DNA of 42,735 nucleotides from Apostichopus californicus. Its lineage: Eukaryota > Echinodermata > Holothuroidea > Aspidochirotida > Stichopodidae. The notes below the pieces were generated by a model. That model ran no database searches. It saw nothing but the letters and a program-made list of their open reading frames with translations, and was not told the DNA's origin. The stretch is taken from assembly GCA_020650975.1 (NCBI GenBank), contig JAIPMN010000582.1, positions 1 to 42,735 of the forward strand, read 5' to 3'. Below, in pieces: positions 1 through 13,157 of the stretch. A program made the translations under genes and the position numbers. Position 1 is the stretch's first letter, and each line of letters opens with the position of its first letter.

Positions 1-760
1 GTATGGTTATCACTACACCGTTACATGAAACGTTTGTTGGTGATTGCATGGTTATCACTGCACAATTTCATGAAACGTTTGCTGGTGATTGCATGGTTAT
101 CACTACACCGTTACATGAAACGTTTGCTGGTGATTGCATGGTTATCACTACACCATTACATGAAACGTTTGCTGGTGATTGCATGGTTATCACTACACCA
201 TTACATGAAACGTTTGCTGTTGATTGCATGGTTATCACTACACCATTACATGTAACGTTGCTGGTGATTGCATGGTAATCACTACACAACTACATGAAAC
301 GTTTGCTGGTATGTATGGTTATCACTACACCGTTACATGAAACGTTTGTTGGTTTCATGAAACGTTTGCTGGTGATTGCATGGTTATCACTACACCGTTA
401 CATGAAACGTTTGCTGGTGATTGCATGGTTATCACTACACCATTACATGAAACGTTTGCTGTTGATTGCATGGTTATCACTACACCATTACATGAAACGT
501 TTGCTGGTGATTGCATGGTTATCACTACACCGTTACATGAAACGTTTGCTGGTGATAGCATGGTTATCACTATACAGCTACATGAAACCACAGCTGGTGA
601 TAGCATGGTAATCACTACACAACTACATGAAACCACAGCTGGTGATAGCATGGTAATCACTACACAACTACATGAAACCACCGCTGGTGATTGCATGATT
701 ATCACTACACCACTATATGAACCATCACCGTTAATTGCATGGTTATCACTACACAACTGA
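1..760. repeat. Tandem array, 45-bp monomer, about 17 copies
   Basis: The monomer contains ATGGTTATCACTACACC and CATGAAACGTTTGCTGGTG. Units start at 3, 48, 93, 138, 183 and 228, slip by deletions near 250 and 300-360, then resume at 380, 425, 470 and so on to about 740. The first units are nearly identical. From 560 on the array drifts to a variant with ACCACAGCTGGTGATAGC. The period is a multiple of three and the unit has few stops, so long open frames appear on both strands; they are not genes. The array runs off the left edge of the window. Confidence 0.95.
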
Positions 761-770
761 CAATATGTTG

Positions 771-2180
771 TGCAGTCACACCACATCAAAGTATCCCTCG
801 TGTTATATAGCCAGCAGTCCTAACCGACAACTTGATGAGTTGTGACACTGCCAACTATCAGCCGTGACGTCACAGTGAAATTGATACGGTTACAATAGCA
901 GAGACAAACTATCCCAGTTAAAGAATGGGCAGAGGGAGCAGTGACAAGAATTATCCCAGTTCATTGTAAGGGAAGCTCCAGGTAAATTCAAACATCTACA
1001 TTCACTCTCAGAACTAGTGGTGAACTTAGCCATGGTGTCACAGCATTAAAGATTTGCATGATATTTGAAAGAAAAATGTCAAGTTAAAGGTGTTTTTTTT
1101 TAATTATTATTAGTCAATGTACAATTATACTACATAGCTTGCATAAGGCAATTTAAAAACCAGGACCCCAATCATCAAATGAATCCTGCTAACAGTTTTT
1201 TCTTTTACTAAAGTAAACTGATGACATTCTTGTCTGAATGCCTAAGTTCAGATTACTTTCACTTTTTAGAGGAAGTTGATCTCTGAGGTCTGTGATAGTG
1301 TTGACCAGACTACATAATATGAAGTGCAAGCACACAGTATTGGTGATAGAAAAGTGAAACATGTGACAGTAATAAAACTTGATTCAATCATCACACATCA
1401 CACCCTATTACATCACTTGAGCACTTCACTGTCATCAACTACAGCAGTTGATGCCACAATAGATATGGTGTGAGATCTACACACTTTCTGGTTATCAAAT
1501 GGGTGGTATTAAACACTCATTTCATGTAACAAAAAGGTTGAGCGCTCAAGACCAAACATAAAAATGTGATTTTCTCTCCTGATGGCTTGGTGAACATAGA
1601 TATTCAAGATAATACAAAAACAGAAAATATTTGCACAACAAGAAGGCTTTGTTTGAGAGAAAAAACTTGAAATTGTCCATGTCACATAAAACCTACAAGA
1701 TGACAAAGGCTTAATCATGCCTGCTGCATAAAGTGTGTCCATGAAAAGTTAGCATATATTGAGTGTTGAAAAATCTATTGCTGAATTTGAACATTCCAAT
1801 GTTAATAATTGCAAAAACAATTTCCTCTTAAATCGATAGGTCGTCTCCGTCCTGCTCACAGTAGAAAGTGACTGAATAAAGTGATCATTTCAGAACCTAA
1901 GCAACACAGACGTACTTGCTTCCAACCGTCTGACATGTGACAGACATCAGTTTGGAAGAAAACAGACAGACAAGAAAAGACTACTTTTCAGTGAACCTAA
2001 ATCTGTTTTGGATTGAATTAGAAACAGCAGATTATAAAATCTTGACTACCAGACTTGTAAACACTATGCTACTATTAGCAGACTGAAGTAATGTCATTAA
2101 CCCCATCACTAGGTAATGGTTGTTATCTAGTATATCAATCTACCCCTAGCTGTGGTTGACCAGCTGCAGCCTTTATATCA
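771..2180. other. AT-rich flanking DNA, no gene seen
   Basis: No open frame with a recognisable product, no clear transposon ends and no further array. The only open frame of note (1509-1742, minus) shows no domain or homologue I recognise. It lies downstream of the kinase gene and may be intergenic or distal 3' UTR. Confidence 0.6.
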
Positions 2181-2183
2181 GTA

Positions 2184-3460
2184 TTAGTCAACTTCATATA
2201 GCTTTGTGTAGCTGTTCAGATATTTATGGTTGAGCAGAAGCCATTAATCCTCTTCTCTGAATCAGGTATTATTCAGCTTCATATAGCTTTGTGAAGCTGT
2301 TCAGATATTTATGGTTGAGCAGCAGCGTTTAATTCTCCACCACTCAGTATCAGTTATTAGTCAACTTCATATAGCTTTGTGTAGCTGTTCAGATATTTAT
2401 GGTTGAGCAGCAGCCTTTAATTCCACCACTCTGAATCAGGTATTATTCAGCTACATATAGCTATGTGTAGCTGTTCAAGATATTTATGGTTGAGCAGCAG
2501 CCTTTAATTCGCCACTCAGTATCAGTTATAAGTCAACTTCATATAGCTATGTGAAGCTGTTCAGATATTTATGGTTGAGCAGCAGCCTTTAATTCGCCAC
2601 TCAGTATCAGTTATAAGTCAACTTCATATAGCTATGTGAAGCTGTTCAGATATTTATGGTTGAGCAGCAGCCTTTAATTCTCCACCACTCAGTATCAGTT
2701 ATTAGTCAGCTTCATATAGCTATGTGAAGCTGTTCAAGATATTTATGGTTGAGCAGCAGCCTTTAATTTGCCACTCAGTATCAGTTATAAGTCAACTTCA
2801 TATAGCTATGTGAAGCTGTTCAGATATTTATGGTTGAGCAGCAGCCTTTAATTCTCCACCACTCAGTATCAGTTATTAGTCAGCTTCATATAGCTTTGTG
2901 TAGCTGTTCAGATATTTATGGTTGAGCAGCAGCCTTTAATTCGCCACTCAGTATCAGTTATTAGTCAACTTTATATAGCTTTGTGAAGCTTTTCAGATAT
3001 TTATGGTTGAGCAGAAGCCATAATCCTCCACTCTGAATCAGGTATTATTCAGCTACATATAGCTATGTGTAGCTGTTCAAGATATTTATGGTTGAGCAGC
3101 AGCCTTTAATTCTCCACCACTCAGTATCAGTTATTAGTCAACTTCATATAGCTTTGTGTAGCTGTTCAGATATTTATTGTTGAGCAGCAGCCTTTAATTC
3201 TCCACCACTCAGTATCAATTATTAGTCAACTTCACATAGCTTTGTGTAGCTGTTCAGGATATTTATGGTTGAGCAGAAGCAGTAAATCCTCCACTCTGAA
3301 TCAGGTATTATTCAGCTACATATAGCTATGTGTAGCTGTTCAAAACATCTGTGGTAAAGCAGCAGCCTTTCATCCTCCTCCAATCAGAACTGGTAACCAA
3401 TCAGCTAAATGTAGCTATCTGTAGCTGTTGAAGGCATTGTGACAGAGCAGCAACAGCAGC
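2184..3460. repeat. Tandem array, about 85-bp monomer, about 15 copies
   Basis: Each unit reads roughly AACTTCATATAGCTATGTGA, AGCTGTTCAGATATTTATGG, TTGAGCAGCAGCCTTTAATT and then a short CCACTCAGTATCAG spacer of varying length (about 82-90 bp in all). The units share a near-palindromic core around ATATAGCTAT. Units alternate between an AACTTCATATAGC and an AGCTACATATAGC form. The last units, after about 3340, are more diverged. The array lies 450-1700 bp past the kinase stop codon and could be part of its 3' UTR. Confidence 0.93.
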
Positions 3461-3906
3461 TATACACCAAACCAATGTCTTTTTAAGTCTACTAAGGCTC
3501 TGGACATCATCTTACAATACCATGTACGATCCATTCCTCTCCTATAAAAGACTTGTCTCGTTGCAATTACAATATTCACCCATTAGGTACAGATCCTGGT
3601 GCACTTTTGAGCAAAATACTAAATTAATAAAATGAAAGGACAAGTTGAATCCAAGTGATGCATTCAGTTAAGTTTGGCACCTTAAGTAAGATACAAGACA
3701 ACACTTGACAGTCTCCTTTAGTCAAATTTTTTTTCTTGTTCAATTTTTTACATGTCAGTTTTTACAAGTCCCTCGTAAAAAGAAGGACGTTCTTGAGACT
3801 TGAAAGAAAAAATTGAAAGGTTTCAATCAAGGATAGAGCATCCGGTTGGTACTTTCTTATCACAGATACAGGGATGATAGTCGAGATGGCTACAGCTTTA
3901 CCGGCA
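3461..3906 (-). other. csnk1g: Probable 3' UTR of csnk1g
   Basis: DNA directly 3' of the kinase stop codon on the minus strand. It has T-rich and A-rich runs but no AATAAA on that strand between the stop and the tandem array. The nearest minus-strand AATAAA I see is at 3178-3173, inside an array unit, so the poly(A) site cannot be placed with confidence. Confidence 0.4.
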
Positions 3907-3958
3907 TCATTTCCTGCGGCTAGAACTCTTCTTCTTCTTCCTCTTAAAGCAGCAACAC
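3907..3958 (-). CDS. csnk1g: csnk1g coding exon 11: palmitoylation cysteines, basic tail, stop
   Basis: Fifty-two coding nucleotides completing K422 and encoding [16 protein letters not shown], then TGA at 3909-3907. Three adjacent cysteines followed by a lysine/arginine run are the hallmark of CK1 gamma (human CCCFFKRKRKK), where the cysteines are lipid-modified to hold the kinase at the plasma membrane. The acceptor CTCTTGCAG is preceded by a T-rich tract. The 3' UTR continues below 3907, but its end is not clear. Confidence 0.94.
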
Positions 3959-6900
3959 CTGCAAGAGAAAAAAAAAACATATCACATCTGAAAATACGGT
4001 CTGACAAGTACAGTAACTACCTCTTCTAGTTCTGTCCTTTCTGTGTACAATAGTGTAGGGTCTGTTAGGGGTTACCTACACCACCATTTAAAGCCATGTT
4101 ATCAGGGACACTCTAATCATGCCACAGTACCACTACTACTATAATAAACTGTTAACTCAATTATAGAATGTACAATTCCGTTCATAGACTCTACATGAAA
4201 CAGCTGCATACATTACTTCCTAGCAGGTCTGTCCCAGAACACTCCAACTTGGTTAGTGAGGCTATTAACCTTCTGGAAAAAGTACTGTTGCATTTTCAAT
4301 TAACATCTGCACACAGTTCTCAAAAAATGTATAAGATCAAGTGGCACCCAGTCTAGTTGACTCTCTAAGCCAGGTGCCACCCAAAATCCTGGCTAATCGG
4401 GGGGTGGGAGGGGGGGTGGAAGAACAGGAAAGGAGAAGGTAAGTTGTCCACTTGTAATTTGCAGAATTGGGGATAACTTACTTCAGGCAATGCTTACCTT
4501 CTGGACATTACTAATTACTTCTTGTGACCACAAATGAACTTTCATGGACACAGAAAACAATAGGGCTCTTGTATACATTAAGGTGGACTTACATACCATG
4601 AAGTATGATATTAAACCACAATGTACTTTCTAAATAATAAATTTTACAAGCCAAGGCATCACAGACGGACAGACACACATATACACACAAACACACAATC
4701 GGGTAGATTCCTTTTGCCTTGAGAAGGGAATAAAAGCATCTCCAGTGGTGACTAGTTCTTACTACTCAAGTCAAAAGGATAGAATAAACAGATCACAACA
4801 ACCATTCTAGCTAGAAAGTTGATTTTGGCAGGCCAGGCTTGATCAGCTATGTTTGTAGATGACAGGGGTCCATTTTTGTAAGTTGGGCATCCATGGTGCC
4901 CCAAGACATGCAGAAGTAATTTTATCCAAAAATTAAGTAGATGTAAGTATATTTTTCTCTACAATTGAGAACCCAAACTCCGAAACAATGCATTTACTGC
5001 CAGTCAATAATTCTATGTCTCGAACCATATTCAGCACAAGCACATTTCATACAGAGATTTCCTTGTGCTAACCTGGTGAGTCAATTTACTCTCAACCATT
5101 AATTTTAACCTGAAGTTGTCATTGGTGCTTCAGTATTTCATTGCAGTTACACACTTAGAACTGTTTGCAAAGTTTCCTTTCAAATATGGTTCATAATAAT
5201 TTCAAAGAGTGACAGAGATGCTTTATTATTCAGTTTTTGTTTCCTTCAACTGCCTCAAATGAATCTGCTACCAAACCGGTGAAGATAGAGAAAGTATAAG
5301 AGTTTGAACAAGAGGGGCCTTTAAGGAGATTCATGTCTGATTTTCTTGACTTACTTTGTGTCTTCCACCACATCTACCTCTGGAGGTGCTATCGGTGCAT
5401 GAGACTGACCCGCAGTAAAATCATCTGGGCCCAGGTCCCCATTTGTTGAGCTCACCACCTGGACTGAGCCATGCCTGTCCATGGCTCCTGGTGGCTGTAA
5501 GTTATGTCTGTGTGGTTGATCTGGCCAAGCTTTCTTATCTGGTTGTGCCTAAGAAGAAGAAGAGAAAAAACCCCTAGTACTTTGATGCTCTGTGAATCGG
5601 TTAAAACAGGTATTGCAAGGTATCACATTGGTTTCATGCATAGAGCATTCAAGTTAAAAATGTGATTATCAATATAACAGAATCCTTAAGGGCAAAATTG
5701 TCAAGATGAAATAATTTCCATGAAGTTAACTGCATAAAACAGAAACTAGCTTAAAGAGCATTTCCTAGCAACATTTCTGTTCAAGAGTGCCATCATAGCT
5801 GTCTAGATTATTGTAGCTCCATGGTCAAAGCATGGCTTTACATGGCTTCCATGTATTATTTAACAGCATAACTACTGAAATATATGTAAGTAGGTGTCTC
5901 AAGGTTCACAAAAAAAAATTTTTTTATATAAATATTATCATAAAGATGTAACTAAAAGGTCAATTAATGGTTTAAGGATTAATTTACTGAAATCTGGTCT
6001 ACTGACAGGTATGGAAACTCAAAATGAAACAAAAACTGTTAGCAAACTGCTTATCCACTAAAGAGCCTCTGTAAGAGAATGTGTAAAGGAAAGTGGGCCT
6101 ATGAAGAAGATCCTGCTAGGATCGAATGTCAGGCCCACTTACTTTTACACAGGTAAGGAAACTGTCAGTCACTTTCAGGCTAGTGGCATCACTGCCACAT
6201 ATGTTACACAGTATGCAACACAGTTGTTCAGTCAATGTGTCAGTAGCTACCACAGCTCTTAAACTTGGTAATTGATGCTACTTCTGAAGCACATCATCCT
6301 AAATCTCTTTTAGTTGTAAAATGACTCCAGATGTTTGATAAAAGAATAGATCCAGATTTGCTTTCTTCGTTTAATTCTTACCCTTGAAGGTCTGTTGGAC
6401 TGATCTCTATGACCGGTGTGTGAATCCTTGGGTGTGGAGGATGTGCCATCACTCGGGCTTACTGGAATATGAGTAGCCTAAACAAGAAAGAAAGAGCATC
6501 AGCCATTATTAGTTCACTTGTAGATGCATGGTCAGTGATGATGATTAGAAGTCTACTTCAAACAGGCTGAAACATTTCTTGCTTGGTGAAATGTATTGGG
6601 CATAATTTCAGCTCACAAGAAGTAACTGCTACAGGAAAATAAATCTAGAATGGCAAACTAAATTGAGAATCTGAAAAACGTTGTTATTCTGTGCATGTCT
6701 GGTATCCCTTCAATCAGTCTTTCACCAGGAAACTGGTCATTTACAGTCCCTACTTTACATGTTCCCAATTACTTTACAACAGTTTTGATATTGGAGCAAT
6801 CATAGTTATCATCAGTGTGTTCAATGTCTGTCAATCGCTGGTTGTAATGTTATTGGAAGCCCAGAGAATTACAGAAATGGTGTAGCAATTCTTTTATTGC

Positions 6901-9900
6901 TCAATATTAAGTACACCAGACAAAGTTGTGGTTGCTGCTGGATCAACGAAATAACTACAATGTGAGTGAATCACAGAAAGAAAGCTCAGAGAAGTAATTA
7001 TACATTCACTGACAAAATTAGTGACACTATCTCCCTGGTCATTGAACCTGGTTGGTACTCCAGAAACAAGTTTCTAACCAATTCTCTAATATTACTGGGA
7101 AAGGTATGTCTCTAATAAATACTTACAAACTGTTTCCCAGACCAGTCAAAATCTTTTGCATCATGTGGGTAGCCTTTACTTGATTGCAAATCTTGAAAGA
7201 GCTTCCTCAAGTAATTGTAGTCAGGCTGTTCAAAGAAATCTAATCGCCTCACATAACGAAGGTACGTCGCTAGCTCCTCTGGAAAAGGAATGGGAGGAAA
7301 GAAACCATCTGAATTGAACATCTCTGACCTATCCCGGAGCTGGATTTATATCAATTACTTACATTTTATCAGGCCTGTTTTTGTTCCAAAAATTGATAAC
7401 CTTAAGTTACTATCTGAACGTAATCTAGAGATGGCCTGACATTAAATAACAGTACTTTCTGTGTACTTGCTATAGATGGGCTGTGACTCAGTAACAGAAG
7501 TATTTGTGCATATATGATAGAGATGGACTAAAACTCAGTAACAGTAGTATCTACATACTTGCTAGAGATGGACTGACACTCAGTAACAGTAGTATTTGCA
7601 TACTTGCTTGAGATGGACTGACACACAGTAACAGCAATATTTGCATACTTGCTAGAGATGGACTGGCACTCAGTAACAGTAGTATCTACATACTTGCTAG
7701 AGATGGACTGACACTCAGTAACAGCAATATTTGAATACTTGCTAGAGATGGACTGCCACTCAATAACAGTACTATCTGTGCATATGCTACAGATAGACTG
7801 CCAGTAGTATCTACATACTTGCTAGAGATGGACTGAAACTCAGTAACAGCAATATTTGAATACTTGCTAGAGATGGACTGACACACAGTAACAGTAGTAT
7901 CTGCGTACTTGCTAGAGATGGACTGAAACTCAGTAACAGTAGTATCTGCATTCTTGCTAGAAATGGACTGAAACTCAGTAACAGCAGTATTTGCATACTT
8001 GCTAGAGATTTGCTGAAGCTCAGTATCAGCAATATTTGCATACTTGCTAGAGATGGACTGAAACTCAGTAACAGCAATATTTGCATACTTGCTAGAGATG
8101 GACTGACACTCAGTAACAGTAGTATCTGAATACTTGCTAGAGATGGACTGAAACTCAGTAACAGCAATATTTGTATACTTGCTAGAGATTTGCTGAAGCT
8201 CAGTAAGAGCAGTATTTGCATACTTGGTAGAGATGGACTGACACTCAATAACAGTAGTATCTGCATACTTGGTAGAGATGGACTGAAACTCAGTAACAGC
8301 AATATCTGCATACTTGCTAGAGATTTGCTGAAGCTCAGTAAGAGCAGTATTTGCATACTTGCTAGAGATGGACTGACACTCAATAACAGTAGTATCTGAA
8401 TACTTGGTAGAGATGGACTGAAACTCAGTAACAGCAATATCTGCATACTTGCTAGAAATGGACTGAAACTCAGTAACAGCAATATTTGCATACTTGCTAG
8501 AGATATGCTGAAGCTCATTAACAGCAATATTTGCATACTTGCTAGAGATGGACTGACAATCAGTAACAGTAGTATCTGTGCATATATGCTAGAGATAGTC
8601 CATCTCTAGCATATATGCACAGATGCAGATTTTCAGCCTTCACTCAGCATTATAAGTAATGTAGGCAACACTGCTCATCAGTGAATGCTGTGATATTTCA
8701 CAATACGTAAAATATTGGGATTATTGAAAGGAATTTTAATATCTAGATTATTGCAACCTGCAAAGGGGTCTTAATAGGGGAATAGTTAAGCCTACTATGC
8801 CATGAGTGTTTTTTGGCCAAAATTAAACTTATTTCACCTCATATTACCAGACCAACTGTCTGTTGTAGTAGTTTAATCTAGGGTTCACTAGTCAAACTTA
8901 TCACTGACTGAGGTAATAGGGTATGGACACATTTTGTAAAAGTTCAGTCTCCCTATTTCTCCCTTTTCAATCACTACCATTTGTGATCTTTTTGTTTACA
9001 AAGAAAATATTTCAACACAGTATTAGTTGCAAAAAATTGAAGTTTATCCATCTAAATGGTTCACAAAATAATAAGACACTTGAGTTGAGGTGCGATCAAA
9101 ATGAAAGTATGAAAGGAATTGCATCAAAATCCAAAAGCTCATTTATGGGCAAAGCTGGTATATATATAGATAAGCATACAAAGCTAGTATATAAGCATAC
9201 ATAGCTGGTAAATATAACCATACAAAACTGGTATACATATATAAGCATACAAAGCTACGTATGTTATGACTGTATGCAGATGTATTTGTTGCACAATCAG
9301 CAGTGTTAGCTTGTATGCTGACAACACAATAACTCTGAAACTGATGTCACATTACTTACTGTTTACTTATTGATATCATATATTGCCATAAGGCAAACAA
9401 TGGATAATAACACAGCCATTAATATAACTGACCTGGCCAATTTTCGCAGAGGGCTTCGATGGGCGTATTCCGCTTTGTGTCTCCTATCTTTTGATATCTT
9501 TCCTTGAGAGTGTCGGCCTATTATAGCGAAAGAGATAAATAAATTGATTGGCAATTGAGTCATAGTTACATTTGACATACACAGTAAATTGGGTGTACGT
9601 TACTTTAAATATGCATAACGTTGATTAAGGGATAGTTTCATTGCAGATCTCTGAATCAAACTCATTTATGCAGTTTGGTATAAAACTAGGAACGTTGCTC
9701 TGTAAAGTTTCACACTACTTCTTTGTGAATAACAGGTGGATACAGCCGTCGAGTATGAAAGTTATCCTAGCATTACTTTCTAGCTATTGTGGTTATGTAA
9801 TAAGGTTGATTCATGCCAAGTGTGAAGGCTATCCTAGCTTTACTTTGTAGAAGCGAGTACTGGATCAAAACTACAGTATGAAATGTTTACTAAAGGTGAT

Positions 9901-12900
9901 AAGTGCGGTATTGAAGCCAAAGGATTTGTACCAACAAAGTCTTCGGCTTTGAGTACAGCATTCCTGCATGTTGCCATATTGGACGAATCTAACCGTCATA
10001 GAAATTATCGGCTATTTCGTGATCTGCATTATAGTCACTGCCGACTTTGTAATCCGCGGTGCCCCTCACAATTTTGCAAGGTCGGTAAGAGTGACTCTAT
10101 AGATTTCCATTTCGGGAAACCAGAAAGTAACGATCTTCACAAAATACAACCCTCAGTCTGATCTACTATTATGTGCATTAATATTACCTTTAAACCTTGC
10201 CATGGTAAGCTACCCCTAAGGAAGTACATAAACATATGACCTAATGCCTCCAAATCATCCCTTCTGCTTTGCTCTGTGGAAATAAAAATAGAGAAAAGGA
10301 ATGCTACAATTTTAAGCCACAAATCTTAATATAATACAAAGAGGACCAAAATGCTATTTGCAGATAAACTTCACTTGCGGCTGGTCCATTGCAGCACTCA
10401 ATTATAAATATTGATTCCATCATCACAAGTAAACTGTCCATCAACAAACTCAAAGGCAGGGCAAAAATCACATCCCTTAACACCAGTGTGATGCATGTTG
10501 CAAAGGCAAAGTTTTCTGCAGATGGGTCAAACTAATCAGAAGTGAAACCAGCAGATCTAATGATCACATTACCTGCTTGTGTATTTATCCCGAGATTGAA
10601 CATTATTTACTGAAACTAATAACGAACTATGAATGATTGAGAAGAGAGGAGAGTAGAAATCATTCATCAAGTCACTGCCAAACTATTCTAAATACATTTT
10701 TGGATTTTGGGTTCTGAGGTTGCATTTGTAACTTGTAGGCTTTCCTAGACTGCACTCATGGTAGAGATCTACGAAACCTCTCTTTACCTGCCCTACAATG
10801 AATAAAACACCTATTGTCACCTGCAAGAAAGTTTTGTCTTTGTACGATACTGTCCAGAGTTACCGTTAAATACTCATTAAGAAGGCAACACCACAAGTTC
10901 TTTGAACTGAGGCAGCATGTTTGACTTAACATCTGTTACCACTCAGTTTGTAACATACATGCACAAGTAACATATATTACAACTCAGTAAATAACATGTA
11001 CAAGTAACATTTGTTACCACTCAGTAAGTAACATCTATAAGTAACATCTGTTAGCAAGAGTAACATCTGTTACCACAAGTAACATCTGTTACCACTCATT
11101 AAGTAACATGTACAAGTAACGTCGAGTAACATGTATGAGTAAAACCTGTTACCATTCACTAAGTAACTTGTACCAGTAACATCTATTACCACTCAGAATG
11201 TAACATGTACAAGTAACATCACTTACCACTGATAAGTTACATGTATGAGTAACATTTGTTACCACGACTAACATCTGTTACCACTCATTAAGTAACATGT
11301 GCGAGTAACATCTGGTACCGCTGAGTAAATAACATGTATGAGTAACATCTGTTACCACAAGTTAAAGTTCATATGTTACCACTGCATATAAGTAACATGT
11401 ATGAGTAATATGTTACTGTACCACTCAGAAATTAACATGTACAAGTAACATCTGTCACCACTGAGTAAATAACATGTATGAATAACATTTGCCACGAGTA
11501 ACATCTGTTACCACTCATTTAAAAGTAACATGATGTTTGAATAAAAAATGTTACCAATCATTAAGTAACATGTACGAGTAACATCAGTTACCACTCTGAA
11601 AGTAACATGTACAAGTAAGATATGTTACCACTTAGTAAGTAACATGTATGAGTAACATATGTTACCACTTAGTGAATAACATGTACGAGTAATATTCTTT
11701 ATAACTTAACATGTTTGAGTATATGTATCTTTCACAAAAAAGACCAAATTTTACTGGGTGATGAAGTCAACCAAATTCCAAATGTCAGTGCAAGTTTCCT
11801 GTTGCAATTACAAGGGAAGTACCAGTAAGCTACAGTAGTCTAAGTAAGTCAATACAAGTACATACCATTGCACTCACAAGGGAAATGAAGTCAACAAAAT
11901 TCCAGTAAGTCAGAGCAAATTTCCTGTTGCAATTACAAGTGATATAAAGTCAGCCAACTTCAGTATTTAGTTAACTTAATGGTTGCCACTTTTTTATCAT
12001 ATTTTTCATTGATACAAAAACTGAAGTGGAACAAATGGGTTTGGTGTAGCAAACAATACTAATAAGAGCAGAATAATTACCTTTGCCTAAGTGTGTGTTG
12101 ATGCTCATATACCTGGCTGTCCCTGTAAGACTCTTGTGCTCTCGGTAGGGTATGTGCCTGTTCGTTTCTGGATCTATGTATTCTTTGGCTAATCCGAAGT
12201 CAATGATATGGATGATGTGTTGGTTATTTCTGCCGATCAGAAAGTTCTCTGGTTTGATATCTCTGTAGATGAGGTGTTTGCTATGTACATACTCTATTCT
12301 GTGGAGCTGTATGAGAAAGAAAAAACAAGAAAAAATATACTTGAAAATGGTAGAAAAACCATATTTAATAGTTACTATTATCATTGCTACAACTACATAC
12401 AATGTTACCAGCAATAATCCAAAAATGATTACTGCCACCTGCACCATAAGTACTACTAGTAGTACTCACACTTCTTTTTTGAAATATCATGCTTATAAGG
12501 TTTCCAAATGTTGACTGAACTTTGATCTCCACAAGCATGGGGCTTCATCTACTCAATACAGGGAACAAAGGACAATATCTGAGATGTATCAGTTTCCCTA
12601 TGTTTACAAGGTTTCAACATTTTGACTTGTGGTGACCACACGTGGTATTTGACCCTCAACATAAGAGTCATCTACTCTACATGGATCAAACTCACATGAC
12701 TTTAAAGGTCTATCCAAGATTTATATACCTGACATACTGTTTTTACAACCTGGGTTTTGCATATATTTGACCACTGCATGCCTCTGGCTTCCACAACAAA
12801 CAATTGGATTCATGTAGTCAACCTAGGGCATGCTGCTTATAAACATAAAAAAGTTTCAATATTGTGTTTAAAAGGCTACACATTCTGACCTCTGGTGATA

Positions 12901-13099
12901 TTTGATCTCCACCAATACAATCACAGGCTACTTGAACTTGTTATGGAGCAACCAAGTTAGAAGTCCGTACAAAATGCCTTCTGGGAGATAACTTTTGTAC
13001 AATCAAGACATCACACAAACATGTATGTACACACTCATGCCATAATTTTTGCAAAATTATGACTTACATAAAGGCCATACAAGAAATGCATAATAATAA

Positions 13100-13157
<58 letters not shown>

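Noticed and set aside
1-760. CRISPR-like regular repetition
   Set aside because: There are no unique spacers between units: it is a direct tandem array in a eukaryotic genome. The arrays at 2184, 7440 and 10920 were rejected for the same reason.
3-789. Overlapping open frames of 73-144 codons on both strands
   Set aside because: They are all produced by a 45-bp tandem repeat with few stops; the translated repeats show no protein family and no splice or start context.
7811-8536. 241-codon minus-strand open frame, the longest in the window
   Set aside because: A pure translation of the intron 7 tandem array; it lies inside a GT-AG intron of csnk1g and has no known fold.
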